DNA of 64,000 nucleotides from Lotus japonicus (taxonomy: Eukaryota; Streptophyta; Magnoliopsida; Fabales; Fabaceae): the NCBI RefSeq assembly GCF_012489685.1, contig NC_080041.1, forward strand, positions 35,267,780-35,331,779, read 5' to 3'. Position numbers and translations under genes: made by a program. A model generated the notes under the pieces. It was not told where the DNA came from. It searched no databases and saw nothing but the letters and a program-made list of their open reading frames with translations. Below, piece by piece: positions 35,037 to 46,781 of this stretch; the stretch's first letter is position 1, and every line of letters starts with the position of its first letter.

Positions 35037-35228
35037 GGGTTAATGGTCAAATTAATCCTTGAGTTTGTAAGCGAGTTTGATTTTAGTTACTATGAGGATA
35101 AATGAAGTTCAGTGGCAGTCACAAACTGTCAGTGATTGTAAATATGACTGCCACTAAACATAATTTTTTTTAGATGGACTAAAATTAAACTCGCTTACAA
35201 ACTCAAGGACTAATTTGATCATTAACCC
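35037..35228. mobile_element. 192-bp MITE
   Basis: Terminal inverted repeats of about 50 bp (gggttaatggtcaaattaat at left; its inverted form ending attaaccc at right), with a 'cttgagtttgtaagcgagtt' word in both arms. The centre has a second small inverted repeat (tcagtggcagtca and tgactgccactaaa). A target duplication is not obvious. Confidence 0.85.
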
Positions 35229-35445
35229 AAAAATTTATTAAATTACAGTAATATCATTTATTTACATAAAGAGAACTCTAATACAAGCAATTTAATGCAT
35301 AGAAAAACTCTAATACTCTCTATTTAGATGTCTAAACACAATAATTTTTTCTATTATATTTATATTGAAGAAATATTTTAATATTTATTTTTAGATAATT
35401 ACTCTATAGTAAATTTCATATAATATTAAAAAATATTATAAATAA

Positions 35446-35475
35446 ACCCGTGCAACGCACGAGTATAATATCTAG
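35446..35475 (+). mobile_element. Helitron 3' terminus
   Basis: acccgtgcaacgcacgag forms a stem-loop (one mismatch) followed 10 bp later by CTAG (35472-35475) and T. This is the canonical plant Helitron 3' end. The matching 5' end is not certain; a tcctatactatatatta word near 29750 is a candidate. If so the Helitron would have hosted the Mutator-like and LINE-derived elements. Confidence 0.7.
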
Positions 35476-35479
35476 TATA

Positions 35480-35845
35480 GAATTAAATGATAGTGGTAAT
35501 CAACATCTTGAAACTATGAAAGCTCAATAAATGTGAGGGGCATAAATGGAAAATAATAATAAATGTTTCTCAAACTTTGTAAGAGGCATGTTCAGATAAA
35601 AAACTAGAGAGATGTGCTCTCCCTTCTCTCTAGAACCAGAGGGAGGCGCTGAACCAGAAAAGGAGAAGCTGGAGACGATCAGAGGCAAGGAACCATGGCA
35701 TTATGATCTAAGGGCTGGGACTTCAAAAGCCATCCTAGCTAAGCAGAGAACAATAGTGTTGGAGGCACCTGAGAAGAAGGGACTGGGGCAGAGGGACTCA
35801 TGGCGAACAAACCGCTCGAAAGGGTACTCGACAAGGGTGAGAAAT
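35480..35845. other. Unassigned sequence left of the reversed LTR
   Basis: Includes an 87-codon plus-strand frame (35612-35875, running into the LTR) without a recognised domain and a ctctctagaacc-type word. It could be the 5' region of another retroelement cut by the LTR insertion. Confidence 0.25.
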
Positions 35846-37002
35846 GTAACGCCCCGAATTTCAGGGTTACGGTAACAATCTGATAAAATAAATATGCAAT
35901 GTTTTCCAAAAGGATGTATAAACACGAGTATATTTTTTTCTTTTCAAATGTATTTCCAAAACATGTCATGCATACTCCCAACTACAAAGGGATATACATC
36001 AAGCCTTGAACAAGGCGAGTACCCGAAACCCCAAATATAAATTTCTAAAATCATTATGCAAGCTTAAACCAATAATGGTTAGCTCTCTAACCCAAGGCTC
36101 TAACCCTACACCCGACTTTATTCTTCAAGTCTTCCACAGTTCTTCAAGTTCTCCTCTCCGACTCGTACAAAGGTCAAGCTCCATCGAAGATTCTCTATCG
36201 CCTAATAGTGTTAAGCGCCCAAATAACAAGTAGCAAACAGAAATGGTTAACTCCATGCAATTACCACATATAAAAGAGAAAAGCATGCTATTGAATTTAA
36301 TTACATAACATGGTAAATAACTAGCAACTTGACTCAAGTTAGATGACAACTCATCCTATCAATCATGAAATCGAATCATATATTTAACAGAATCAAACGA
36401 TATGGTTTTAAAACGGATATCAACAACTTAACAACATAAATTAACTCAGGAATCAATAACTTAACATCATAGATTAATTTAGATAACAATAACTTCAACA
36501 GTATAGATGTAGATCAAATTTCAACAAAACCAACAATACAAATCAACTCATATATCAACAAAACCCACAATATAAATCAAATCAGATATCGTCAAGCCAA
36601 CAATTTAAACCAACCCAGATATCAATAGAACCAACAATATAATCAACTCAGATATCCACAACCTCAACAATATCAATCAAATAATAACGTCTCGCAAGAC
36701 GGGACAATCACGTGGGACAAACCCACCTCATCGCCACTTTTGCGTCTCAAAAGACGGGACAATCACGCAGGACAAACCCACCTCATTGCCACTTTAGCGT
36801 CTCAACAGACGGGACAATCGCATGGGACAAATCCACCTCATTGCCACTTTATAACGCCTCGAAAGACGGGACAATCCCATGGGACAAACCCACCTCATCG
36901 CCACTTTAGCGTCTCAACAGACGGGACAATCGCATTGGACAAATCCACCTCATTGCCACTTTATAACGCCTCGAAAGACGGGACAATCCCGTGGGACAAA
37001 CC
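35846..37002 (-). mobile_element. Partial gypsy LTR, reverse orientation
   Basis: Begins tgtaacgccccgaatttcag, the reverse complement of the 3' end of the LTR at 14160-17781, and continues colinearly through both minisatellites. The hairpin array is at 36688-36980. It breaks off at 37003 where a copia LTR starts. The remaining part of this LTR is not found beyond the copia element, so it has been deleted or replaced. Confidence 0.85.
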
Positions 37003-38193
37003 TGTAAGATCAAGTTTTGATCGAGTAGTACAACTCTATGTTTTGATGATTACAAGTTAACATTTTAGTATGAACAATTATGGTACTCTAACGTGTTTCT
37101 CTGAGTGTGCTCTTACAGGCTCTGACCTTAATCTAATCTCACACAAATCAGAAGCACTTTGTTTAAAGAGTGACCCCAGCAACGCTTTCGCAATCTCTAT
37201 GTTCAATATGAACAGTAGAAAAGCTTCAGAAGATCTGAAGTTAATCAAGCTCTGACGTGGACTCAACTCACTTGAAGCTCTGAAGATTCAGACGTTCTGA
37301 TAACCCAGACACTCTGAAGGTTCAGATGTTCTGATGGTGTAGAAGACTCTGAAGATCCAGAAGCTGAAAAGTGAAGACTCTGAAGTCCAGAAGCAAAATG
37401 GCTCTGAAGACCAAGTACTTCTCCTCTGAGTCAGAATCAGAAGGTACAAGGGTCAGAGGATCCATGCTTCCCTCTGACTCTGATCAACAAGCTTCACAAG
37501 TTCCAATACGAAGCATTCATCTGATCAGAAGTCTACAAGGTTAAAGGTCAAGTCACTATCCAAAGTACAAAAGCAAATGTACTATCCTGACGACCTAGCA
37601 GAAGCTGGAAATTCCAGATCTGCCCTCCAACGGTAGCATTTCCATGCAATGTTCAAACCCTAATCCTTGGAGTATATATAGAGGCTGAAGATTGAAAGAT
37701 GCGGTTGGAAGAATCTCACACGCGCAAGCTATATTCAAATCTTCTAAGCATTCTTTCTTCATTGAATTCATTGTGTTTACTACAAGCTTTTCAGAAGCAA
37801 TTTCCTTGTAAACAATATTTCTTAAACAGTTGTTTAGTTTACCTTTAGGAGATCAAGGTTGATCGGATCCTAGAGAAGACTAAGAGAGTGAATCTTAGTG
37901 TGAGCTAAGTCAGTGTATTGTTAGTCACTTGTAGGTTTCAAGTGCAGTTGTAACAATTATCTGATTAGTGGATTGCCTTCATTCTAAGAAGGAAGAAATC
38001 ACCTTTACGGGTGGACTGGACTAGCTTGAGTGATTTATCAAGTGAACCAGGATAAAATCCTTGTGTGCTTTTCTCATCTCTTATCTTAAGCACTTTACTT
38101 GTGTCTCGAAAGATTTGATAAAATCTTAAGGTGGAAGTTTTATTCTGAAAACGTTATTCAAACCCCCCATTTCTACCGTTTTTCATACCTTCA
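37003..38193 (+). mobile_element. 5' LTR of a Ty1/copia element (SIRE/Maximus-like)
   Basis: Begins TGTAAGATCAAG and ends accttca at 38193, followed by attgg, which is the start of a usual attggtatcagagc primer site. The rest of the primer site is deleted. A TATA box lies at 37673-37680 (tatatata). The LTR belongs to the broken copia polyprotein that follows. Confidence 0.8.
37673..37680 (+). promoter_or_regulatory. TATA box in copia LTR
   Basis: TATATATA preceded by gag and followed by gaggctgaag, two-thirds into the LTR, in the usual position for an LTR promoter. Confidence 0.6.
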
Positions 38194-39480
38194 ATTGGAA
38201 TTAGATGTTGAACGTATGAGTTTAGAAGAGCTCATCAGCATACTGAAATGTCATGAGCTGAAGCGCTTAGAGATGCAGGATCTGAGGAAGAAATCTATAG
38301 CCTTGAAATCCAAATCTGAGAAGGCTAAATCTGAGAAGTCAAAAGCTCTTCAAGCTGAAGAAGAAGAATCTGAAGAAGCATCAGAAGATTCTGATGAAGA
38401 TGAGCTGACTCTGATCTCAAAAAGGCTCAACCGCATCTGAAAGCACAGGCAGAGCAAGTACAAAGGCTCTGGAAAGGCCAAAGGAAAGTCTGAATCCTCT
38501 TCAGGCCAGAAGAAGTCCTCAATCAAGGAAGTCACATGCTTCGAGTGCAAAGAATCAGGGCACTACAAAAGTGACTGTCCAAAGCTGAAAAAGGACAAGA
38601 AGCCAAAGAAGCACTTCAAGACAAAGAAAAGTCTGATGGTGACTTTTGACGAATCAGAGTCAGAAGATGTTGACTCTGATGGTGAAGTTCAAGGGCTCAT
38701 GGCTATTGTCAAAGACAAAGAAGCAGAGTCAAAAGATGCAACTGACTCTGACTCAGCATCAGAAGAAGATTCTAACTCAGACGATGAAAATGAGGTATTC
38801 GCTTCTTTCTCAACCTCTGAACTAAAACATGCTTTGTCTGATATTATGGATAAGTATAACTCTTTATTGACTAAGCATAAAAAGTTGAAAAAGGATTTCT
38901 CTGCTGCTTCTAAGACTCCTTCTGAACATGAGAAAATTATTTCTGAGTTGAAAAATGATAATCATGCTTTAGTGAATTCTAACTCTGTGCTTAAGAACCA
39001 GATTGCTAAGTTAGAAGAAGTAGTTGCTTGTGATGCCTCTGATAGTAAGAATGAATCTAAATACGAAAAATCCTTTCAAAGATTCCTGGCTAAAAGCGTA
39101 GATAGAAGCTTAATGGCTTCGATGATCTATGGCGTAAGCAGAAATGGAATGCATGGCATTGGCTATTCTAGACCCAATAGAAATGAGCCTCTTATGCCTA
39201 AGGCTAAATCCTTATATGAATGTTTTGTACCCTCTGGTACTATATTTCCTGAACCATTACCTGTTAAAGTTGCTAACCCCCCTCTCAAAAAGGGAATTGT
39301 CTCCATGTCTAAATATCATGCCAAAATTCCTTTACACTATCATGTTGAGAAACCCAAGGTGATCAGAACCTCTGAGGTAACTAACAAGAGAGGACCCAGA
39401 AAGTGGGTACCTAAGGATAAGATTATCTATGTTGCAGATATCCTTGATAGCTCCACTGAAACACCAGTCATGGTATCTGG
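38194..39480 (+). pseudogene. Copia gag remnant
   Basis: Starts abruptly after the truncated primer site, so the gag N-terminus is deleted. It reads ELISILKCHELKRLEMQDLR, then Glu/Ser-rich sequence. An in-frame TGA at 38438-38440 sits where the family would have Trp. A CCHC zinc knuckle CFECKESGHYKSDC follows near 38541, then an acidic and coiled-coil-like region to about 39470. Packages genomic RNA in intact elements. The frame is then lost at the protease junction. Confidence 0.8.
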
Positions 39481-39737
39481 ACAGTGGATGCTCGCGTCAC
39501 ATGACGGGAGAAAGGCGTATGTTCCAAGAGCTAAAACTTAAGCCTGGAGGCGAAGTTGGCTTTGGTGGCAACGAGAAGGGTAAAATTGTTGGTACTGGTA
39601 CTATTTGTGTTGATAGTAGTCCATGCATTGATAATGTTTTATTGGTAGACGGCTTAACTCATAACTTATTGTCTATAAGTCAATTAGCTGACAAGGGTTA
39701 TGATGTATTTTCAATCAAAAGTCCTGCCGGGCTGTAA
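39432..39737 (+). pseudogene. Copia aspartic protease
   Basis: WYLDSGCSRHMTG carries the copia protease active-site DSG motif, and LLSISQLADKGYDV is the usual C-terminal block. This domain is in a different frame from gag, showing a frameshift near 39470. It ends at a stop at 39735-39737 instead of continuing. Confidence 0.8.
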
Positions 39738-39808
39738 GTCAGATCGATGGCTCTGTTCTTTTTAACAGCAAGAGGAAGAACAACATTTATAAGATCAGAT
39801 TATCTGAG

Positions 39809-40054
39809 TTGGAATCTCATAATGTGAAGTGCCTTCTTTCTGTTAATGAGGAGCAATGGGTATGGCATAGACGGTTAGGGCATGCCAGTATGAGAAAAAT
39901 TTCTCAACTGAGTAAGCTCAACCTTGTCAGGGGCTTACCCACTCTGAAGTTCTCTTCAGACGCTCTTTGTGAAGCATGTCAGAAAGGCAAATTCACAAAA
40001 GTCCCTTTCAAGGCAAAGAATGTTGTCTCTACCTCAAGGCCGTTGGACCAGTGA
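39809..40054 (+). pseudogene. Copia GAG-pre-integrase / HHCC zinc domain
   Basis: VWHRRLGHASMRKISQL and CEACQKGK give the His/His/Cys/Cys set of the integrase N-terminal zinc finger. The frame shifts after about 40035 (SRPL); the core continues in another frame from GPVKTES. Confidence 0.8.
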
Positions 40055-41703
40055 AAACTGAGTCTGTAGGTGGCAAGAGATATGGGATGGTCATCGTGGA
40101 CGACTATAGCCGCTGGACATGGGTAAAATTTCTATCCCGCAAGGATGAGTCTCATTCCGTGTTCTCTACCTTCATAGCCCAAGTGCAAAACGAGAAGGCT
40201 TGTAGGATTGTGCGTGTCAAAAGTGACCATGGTGGAGAGTTTGAGAATGACAAGTTTGAGAGTCTGTTTGATTCCTATGGAATTGCACATGATTTCTCTT
40301 GTCCCAGAACTCCTCAACAAAATGGTGTTGTTGAGAGGAAGAACAGAACTCTTCAGGAGATGGCTAGAACCATGCTCCAAGAAACTGGCATGGCTAAGCA
40401 CTTTTGGGCAGAGGCAGTAAACACAGCATGTTACATTCAGAACAGAATCTCTGTGAGACCAATTCTGAATAAGACTCCTTATGATTTGTGGAAGAAAATA
40501 AAACCTAACATTTCTTACTTTCATCCTTTTGGTTGTGTTTGTTATGTTCTTAACACTAAGGATAGATTGCATAAGTTTGATGCTAAGTCTTCTAAATGTC
40601 TATTACTTGGCTACTCTGATCGATCTAAAGGTTTCAGATTTTATAATATTGATGCTAAAACAATTGAAGAATTTATTCATGTTAGATTTGATGATAAGCT
40701 TGACTCTGATCAGTCAAAGCTAGTTGAGAAGTTTGCAGATTTAAGTATAAATGTTCCTGACAAAGGCAAAGCTCCAGAGGAAGCTGAGCCAGAGGAAGAT
40801 GAACCAGAAGAAGTCGGTCCCTCTGATTCACAACCTCAGAAGAAGAGCAGAATCACTGCGGCTCATCCTAAGGAATTGATTCTGGGTAACAAAGATGAAC
40901 CAGTCAGAACCAGATCAGCCTTCAGACCCTCTGAAGAGACCTTGCTCAGTCTGAAAGGATTAGTGTCATTAATTGAACCTAAGTCAATTAATGAAGCTCT
41001 TCAAGACAAGGACTGGATTCTGGCTATGGAAGAAGAACTGAATCAATTTTCCAAGAATGATGTTTGGAGCCTAGTGAAGAAACCTCAAAGCGTTCATGTG
41101 ATCGGAACCAAATGGGTTTTCAGAAACAAGCTGAATGAGAAAGGAGATGTAGTCAGAAACAAGGCAAGGCTAGTTGCTCAAGGCTACAGTCAGCAGGAAG
41201 GAATAGACTATACTGAAACATTTGCTCCATTAGCAAGACTAGAAACAATCAGACTGCTGGAGAATGAGTTTGTAAGGGGTAAAGTAGATAAAACTCTCTT
41301 CTGCAAAACTTACAAAGATGATATCTTAATTGTGCAAATTTATGTTGATGATATTATATTTGGATCTGCTAATCAATCTCTATGCAAAGAATTTTCTGAG
41401 ATGATGCAGGCTGAATTTGAAATGAGTATGATGGGAGAACTCAAGTACTTTCTGGGTATACAGGTTGATCAAACACCAGAAGGAACGTACATCCATCAGA
41501 GGAAGTACACTAAAGAACTTTTGAAGAAGTTCAACATGACAGAATCTACAATTGCTAAGACTCCAATGCATCCTACATGCATCCTGGAGAAAGAAGATGC
41601 AAGTGGTAAAGTTTGTCAGAAGCTCTATCGTGGTATGATAGGATCTCTTCTATACTTAACTGCATCTAGGCCAGATATTCTGTTTAGTGTTCATCTATGT
41701 GCT
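40045..41703 (+). pseudogene. Copia integrase core and reverse transcriptase, internally deleted
   Basis: The integrase core has its three acidic residues in [19 protein letters not shown] and VVERKNRT. The RT begins [20 protein letters not shown], then [15 protein letters not shown] jumps directly to [14 protein letters not shown]. The segment with the first catalytic Asp (the MDVKSAFLNG-type motif in this family) is missing in frame. YVDDIIFG remains at about 41341. The frame is cut at 41703 by the solo LTR insertion and resumes at 46192. Non-functional for reverse transcription. Confidence 0.9.
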
Positions 41704-42430
41704 TGTAAGACCCAAGTTTTTAAGTTTTGGATAAGGGAATAAAATACAAGAGTTTATTGGATGAAATAAATTTATGAAAGAGAAGGTTCAGGAAAAGTCC
41801 AAGGATTATATCAAAACCGATAAAAGTTATAGCACGACTAACGTTCGCCTAATCTTAGGTCGAAGACCCTAGTGAATAGTTAATTTATACTTTAGGACAC
41901 GATGGAAACTAATTCCAAAAAAACCTCAGAGAAATATTAGAATTTCTCTTATTCGTCTATAAACAAGTATTTCGACGCGAAACCCTGGAACGTACGAACG
42001 TCAAATTCCAATTCTCGGAAGTTTGCCGAAACGGAATCCCTGATAGTTCGAAAAAACTAAGATCGACGGACGATGAAGACTTTTTATATTCGGAGCTTCA
42101 AATGAAGATTCCACCCGCGTTCGCCTATTTCTCTCGTTATTTCTAATCTTTCTTCAGAAGGAAGTTTTCTCATCCGACATCCACTGCAAAAAGTAACTTA
42201 TCGGGTAAAATAGTTTTACACCGACTTTGCGTTAGTCACCTAAAATACAAGGAAACCTCTGTTGAGTTTTGGAATTCTGTCGCCAAAACCTATCTTAGAA
42301 CTCACGGAGAATGAAGCCGGAAAAATAGGAATCATTCTTATATTTTTATTTTAACTTTATGAGTTAAATCCTCCGGTATCTAAACTAATCTGTACCGGTT
42401 TACAAAATATCTTCTCAAAATATCTCCCTA

Positions 42431-42654
42431 AAATATCTATTCGTTCTTATCCAGTCTTTGATAAATATCTATTCATTCTTATCCAATCTTTGATAAATAT
42501 CTATTCGTTCTTATCCAATCTTTGATAAATATCTATTCGTTCTTATCCAATCTTTGATAAATATCTATTCGTTCTTATCCAATTTCTGATAAATATCTAT
42601 TCAACCTTATCCGATCCTTGATAAATATCTACTCATCCTTATCTAATCTCTACA
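42431..42654 (+). repeat. 32-bp tandem repeat in the solo LTR
   Basis: Seven units with exact 32-bp spacing start at 42431, 42463, 42495, 42527, 42559, 42591 and 42623 (each begins aaatatctat). They lie upstream of the LTR TATA box, in the U3 region. Outer units are more diverged. Confidence 0.9.
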
Positions 42655-42770
42655 AAATATCTTTACAAAATATCTTTACCAAAATATCTTCTCAAAAATA
42701 TCTATCCATCCTTATCCATCCACCAATGCATCCCTATCCAAACTTTGCAAAATATCTCCATTTCCTTCAC

Positions 42771-42778
42771 TATATATA
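42771..42778 (+). promoter_or_regulatory. TATA box of the nested solo LTR
   Basis: TATATATA followed by gg, directly downstream of the 32-bp repeat array and upstream of a conserved leader. Confidence 0.55.
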
Positions 42779-45284
42779 GGTTATAAGCTAGAAAATGAAA
42801 ATTTTGCAAAACTCACCCATTTCCTTTCCCCAAAACCGCGGCCAAGAGAGGAGAAGAGGAGGAAGTTGATCTTCGCGAATTCTTGCCCGTTTGCTTCACC
42901 GATCGTTGCTAATCGAAGACCTTGAGGTAGGTAAACTATATCTCTCTTCTCATTGTCGTTTCTGTCGACTTCTCCTAAGTCTTTCTGTGTCCAAAGTTTT
43001 GAGGTTTTTGGAAAATTGTCCAAATAGCTTGATTTCTCTGTCTAAACATCTTCCCTACGTGCCCAAGAGCACTTCTGTCGGATTAGTTTTTTCGTAATGT
43101 CGCCGGAATTCCGCCGGAATCAATTCTACCTCAAATACCCATTTTGGGGCAAAGTCTCAATCTTTTAGCTTAGAACTCTCGACTTGGCTTAGTGCTAGTA
43201 GGATTAGTTGTCATAAACGTCGTTGTTGACGTCTCCATCCAATTTGTTTTTCAAAAATCCAGTTTTGAAATTCTGAGTTTAAAATAATGACCAAACTACC
43301 CCTATGTCAGTTTTCGATCCGAAAATTTTTCCGAGCTTAGAACCGTCTTAGTTACGGCTTATGATAACCTAGGAACCAAGTTTGATCGAAGAAAAATCGA
43401 CCCTCCCAATTAGGAAAAGTGGCCGAGAGCTATACCAAGGGGGGGAGGAAATCCGACTTTTTCGAAAACTTGTCCTAACGCGTTAGATTGGCGTACCACG
43501 GAGTTGTAGTGTTCCGTGTGACCCTAGGACTTATTGTTTGCTGAGTTTCTGACTCATTGTGATTGATTTCTGTGAAATTTCTTTAAGGCTCGTTTGAGGA
43601 ATTCGGAGGACTTGAGGAGGAAGATCGTGAAGGAAAGTTCAAGGAGCGAGCTGGAAAATCAACAGGTGAGGGCTACTCTCTGAATTACTAGCTAATGCTT
43701 TAGGTGTCGACGAATTCGACTTGATTTATGTGTTATGCACTTAATTGCTAATTGCCTGAAATGATTTCTGAGGCTTCGGCCGATCTTGTAGAGTACTTGA
43801 TGCCATGATATTGTGTGCTAAATGATTCACATGTTATGTGCTAAATGGTTAATCTAGGATGTGTTGGAATATGCTGTTTATGTTTATTGATTGAGCTGAT
43901 TTATTTATGTTACTCCACTTATATCTGTTATGCTTCAGAGTGAGGATAACGGGCACGTCATGCCGATTTTACTTTGGGATTTTGGGAAAGTTTGATGGGA
44001 CGGACCGAGGTTCGTACCCTATTATTGTTTTATGGATCAAGACCTTCTCTAAGGAAAATGAGTTTGAAAATGATATTGGAAAAACCCCATTTGAATTCAT
44101 GTAAGAACTTGGGTTGTTCTGTCTAAGGCAAGAAGGGCTTTTAATGAGGCATTGTGCCCGGCCAGCTTACCTGGGAACTTCTCGGGCCATTACTTGGGTG
44201 ATGATGGACCTTTTTCTTTGAGACCATCTCCAGGGAATCATTGGAATTATGGGATCTTTGAAACTAATAGGATTAGAGACGAAACTTAAACAATTTCATA
44301 ATGAATCTCCATAATGTATTAAACAACCTCAAAACCCTTAATATAATGATAAAAGACTCAGACAATAGTTTAGGGCTTGAACATAAGTGTTTTGAAAATG
44401 AGAAGTGTCGGCAAATCCAAGACTAGGAGAAACTCATAAGTTTCCAAGTACATTCGTACTCTTTCGCTCGATGAGCAGTTTATTGTTTGGCTATCTAAAG
44501 TTTAGCCGGAGACTATAAGTTTCCAAGTACTTCGGTACCTTTTCGCTCGATGAGCAGTTTATTGATTGGCTATCTAAAGTTTAGCCGGGAACCATGAGTT
44601 CCCAAGTACATTCTTCTTCTTTTGATTAATTCATTTTGTCGCAGAATCGACATTTGCCTTAGGGTAGGCTTTTTAGAGACATTAAGTTAGTTAGAACACG
44701 TGGCGACGTGTCGAGTGAGGTCGGAGACGTTGTTTGGCTAATCACTTGCATTCATGCACTCATTTTGAGGTTAATACACGGCGGATTACCGGACCTCGGT
44801 GGATTCCAAAATGGTCATAAGACCTGGATTTCCATATTTAGGACACTACGGTTGTCCTCAGTAGCAGACGGAATGGCAGACCTACGGGTTCACTGCTGAT
44901 CTGACTACTTTTGTGTGGTGTAAGAGGCGCCCGAGCGGAATGGTCCCACTTTGGCCGGTGTTAGGGCTGACTCGATGGTGTCCATCCTTCTTCCGGAATG
45001 CATTTTGTTACCCAGCATTGCATTTCATGCAACATACATGCTGACTTAGTTGCTGAGTGTGATTGGTACCTGTTTATCCTACTTGAGGCATGCTAATTGT
45101 TATTATGATCTTTATATTCATTGTGATATATGCAACCCTAGGATGTTATCCCTAAACGTATAAGCCTGAGAGGCTAAATAATTATTACCCTATATATCTG
45201 GTTTTATTATTTATATAATTCTTTGGAGTTGACCCTCGCGTCTTCTGTGTGTGTTTGGGCGGACTACGCCATTGTCAGTTGAGT

Positions 45285-45731
45285 ATGGCGGACTGGTACG
45301 AGACGGTCGTCCCTTCGGGGGGGACCAGGTTTGAGATGTTGGACCAAGACACCCCAAGCTCATGGGTGGTCGACCCCGCCGGCCACCGAGCTATCTATTC
45401 AGGGCGAATAATGGAGGATCGCATTGACCGGATGCCAAGCCTGACGCACGGAGTCTGGAGGCACTACACTATCAGCTTCAACTTGCCACCGGGTGTACAC
45501 TGCGGGACTGGACTGGGAGTGCCACCACCACCGTCGCCTTCGGACGACGAGTACCCCTCGGAGGAGGTGCCTGTGGGAGGGACTTCTTCAGGCACTAGTT
45601 CACCCACTGTCGCGGCTGCTATAGACTTGGGATCGGGTGCAGAACCCGCTCGACCAGCTGTGGAGACCGATGCAGTCATCGACATAGTCGTCTTGGATTT
45701 AGATTCAGACGACGATCTTGGGGATGCATAG
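45285..45731 (+). CDS. ORF inside the solo gypsy LTR, unknown protein
   Basis: A 148-aa frame starting MADWYETVVPSGGTRFEM, then SSWVVDPAGHRAIY and a MPSLTHGVWRHYTISFNL stretch. A Pro/Ser-rich and finally very acidic tail (DLDSDDDLGDA) follows. The frame could extend 12 codons upstream to an ATG at 45249. GC-rich and free of stops, unlike the surrounding LTR. No domain recognised; not gag, protease, RT or integrase. The related LTRs at 14160 and 51623 lack it, having a minisatellite in the same region. It may be a captured gene or a subfamily-specific accessory ORF. Confidence 0.5.
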   Translation: MADWYETVVPSGGTRFEMLDQDTPSSWVVDPAGHRAIYSGRIMEDRIDRMPSLTHGVWRHYTISFNLPPGVHCGTGLGVPPPPSPSDDEYPSEEVPVGGTSSGTSSPTVAAAIDLGSGAEPARPAVETDAVIDIVVLDLDSDDDLGDA

Positions 45732-46191
45732 TTGGGATTAGTGTAGGAGTAGCGTCTTGGCTCTGATGTTCAGTCTTTCGTTTTGGGCAGGGTAGGTCCC
45801 CGACCTTTAGATTTTCTTGTGGTTCTCTTTACGGAAATCACAGAGAGTTGGTTGGACTAGGGGGTCTTGTTTTAGGCCATCTGGGCTGACTTATTCTCAT
45901 TTTGAGGGTTTGTGTTGCAGACACTTAACCTTTTCTTTTGGATTGTACCTTTTGCCTTCGGGCGTTACTCTATTTTGCTGTCCGTCACTGGAGGGTTACT
46001 CGTGACGTGGTTTACTACTTACAGCGGGGGCTGTAATTATTATTGTATATGAGTTCTGTTATCTTCTGTTGTCAAGCTCTATTTCTTTCAGTTTTAATTT
46101 TGTATTATCGAGAAAAAAAAATATTCACGTTTTTCCGCTTAAACTTTCTTTTCGGTTACTAAAGTGACACCACCGAAATCGGGGTGTTACA

Positions 46192-46781
46192 GTGCTCGTT
46201 TCCAATCAGATCCGAGGGAAACCCACTTAACTGCTGTTAAGAGGATCCTGAGATATCTGAAAGGCACCACTAACCTTGGCTTGATGTATAAGAAAACATC
46301 AGAGTATAAGCTTTCAGGTTATTGTGATGCTGATTATGCTGGAGATAGAACAGAGAGAAAAAGCACTTATGGAAATTGTCAATTTCTGGGAAGCAACTTA
46401 GTCTCATGGGCAAGCAAGAGGCAGTCAACCATTGCACTATCCACTACAGAGGCAGAATATATCTCAACAGCAATTTGCAGCACTCAGATGCTCTGGATGA
46501 AACATCAGTTGGAGGATTATCAAATCCTTGAGAGCAACATCCCAATCTATTGTGATAATACTGCTGCAATCTCACTAAGTAAGAATCCTATCTTACACTC
46601 AATGGCAAAACACATTGAGGTAAAGTATCATTTTATTAGAGATTATGTTCAGAAGGGCGTACTTCTTCTGAAGTTTGTTGATACTAACCATCAATGGGCA
46701 GATATCTTTACAATGCCCTTAGCAGAAGATAGATTTAATTTCATTCTGAAAAATCTGAATATGGACTTTTGTCCAGCATGA
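46192..46781 (+). pseudogene. Copia RNase H, continuation of the interrupted polyprotein
   Basis: The frame resumes after the nested LTR with RETHLTAVKRILRYLKGTT, then GYCDADYAGDRTERKSTYG, ASKRQSTIALSTTEAEYIS and IYCDNTAAISLSKNPILHS, ending in DFCPA and TGA. These are the Asp/Glu catalytic blocks of copia RNase H. The domain itself is intact; it is dead only because the upstream frame is broken. Confidence 0.9.

Larger units (their letters stand above)
41704..46191 (+). mobile_element. Solo LTR of a Ty3/gypsy element (4488 bp) nested in copia
   Basis: Begins TGTAAGACCCAAG and ends GGGGTGTTACA, flanked by a perfect 5-bp duplication GTGCT (41699-41703 and 46192-46196). It interrupts the copia polyprotein between RT and RNase H. 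It is related to the LTRs at 14160 and 51623 through its first 2.9 kb. Its 3' part differs: it lacks the hairpin minisatellite and instead has a 148-codon ORF. TATATATA at 42771-42778 is the likely promoter. Confidence 0.92.

Noticed and set aside
36712..37060. Plus-strand frames with repeated GTNPPHCHF-like units
   Set aside because: Translation of the LTR hairpin minisatellite; not a repeat protein.
40132..40572. 146-codon minus-strand frame opposite the copia integrase
   Set aside because: Antisense shadow of the integrase coding frame.
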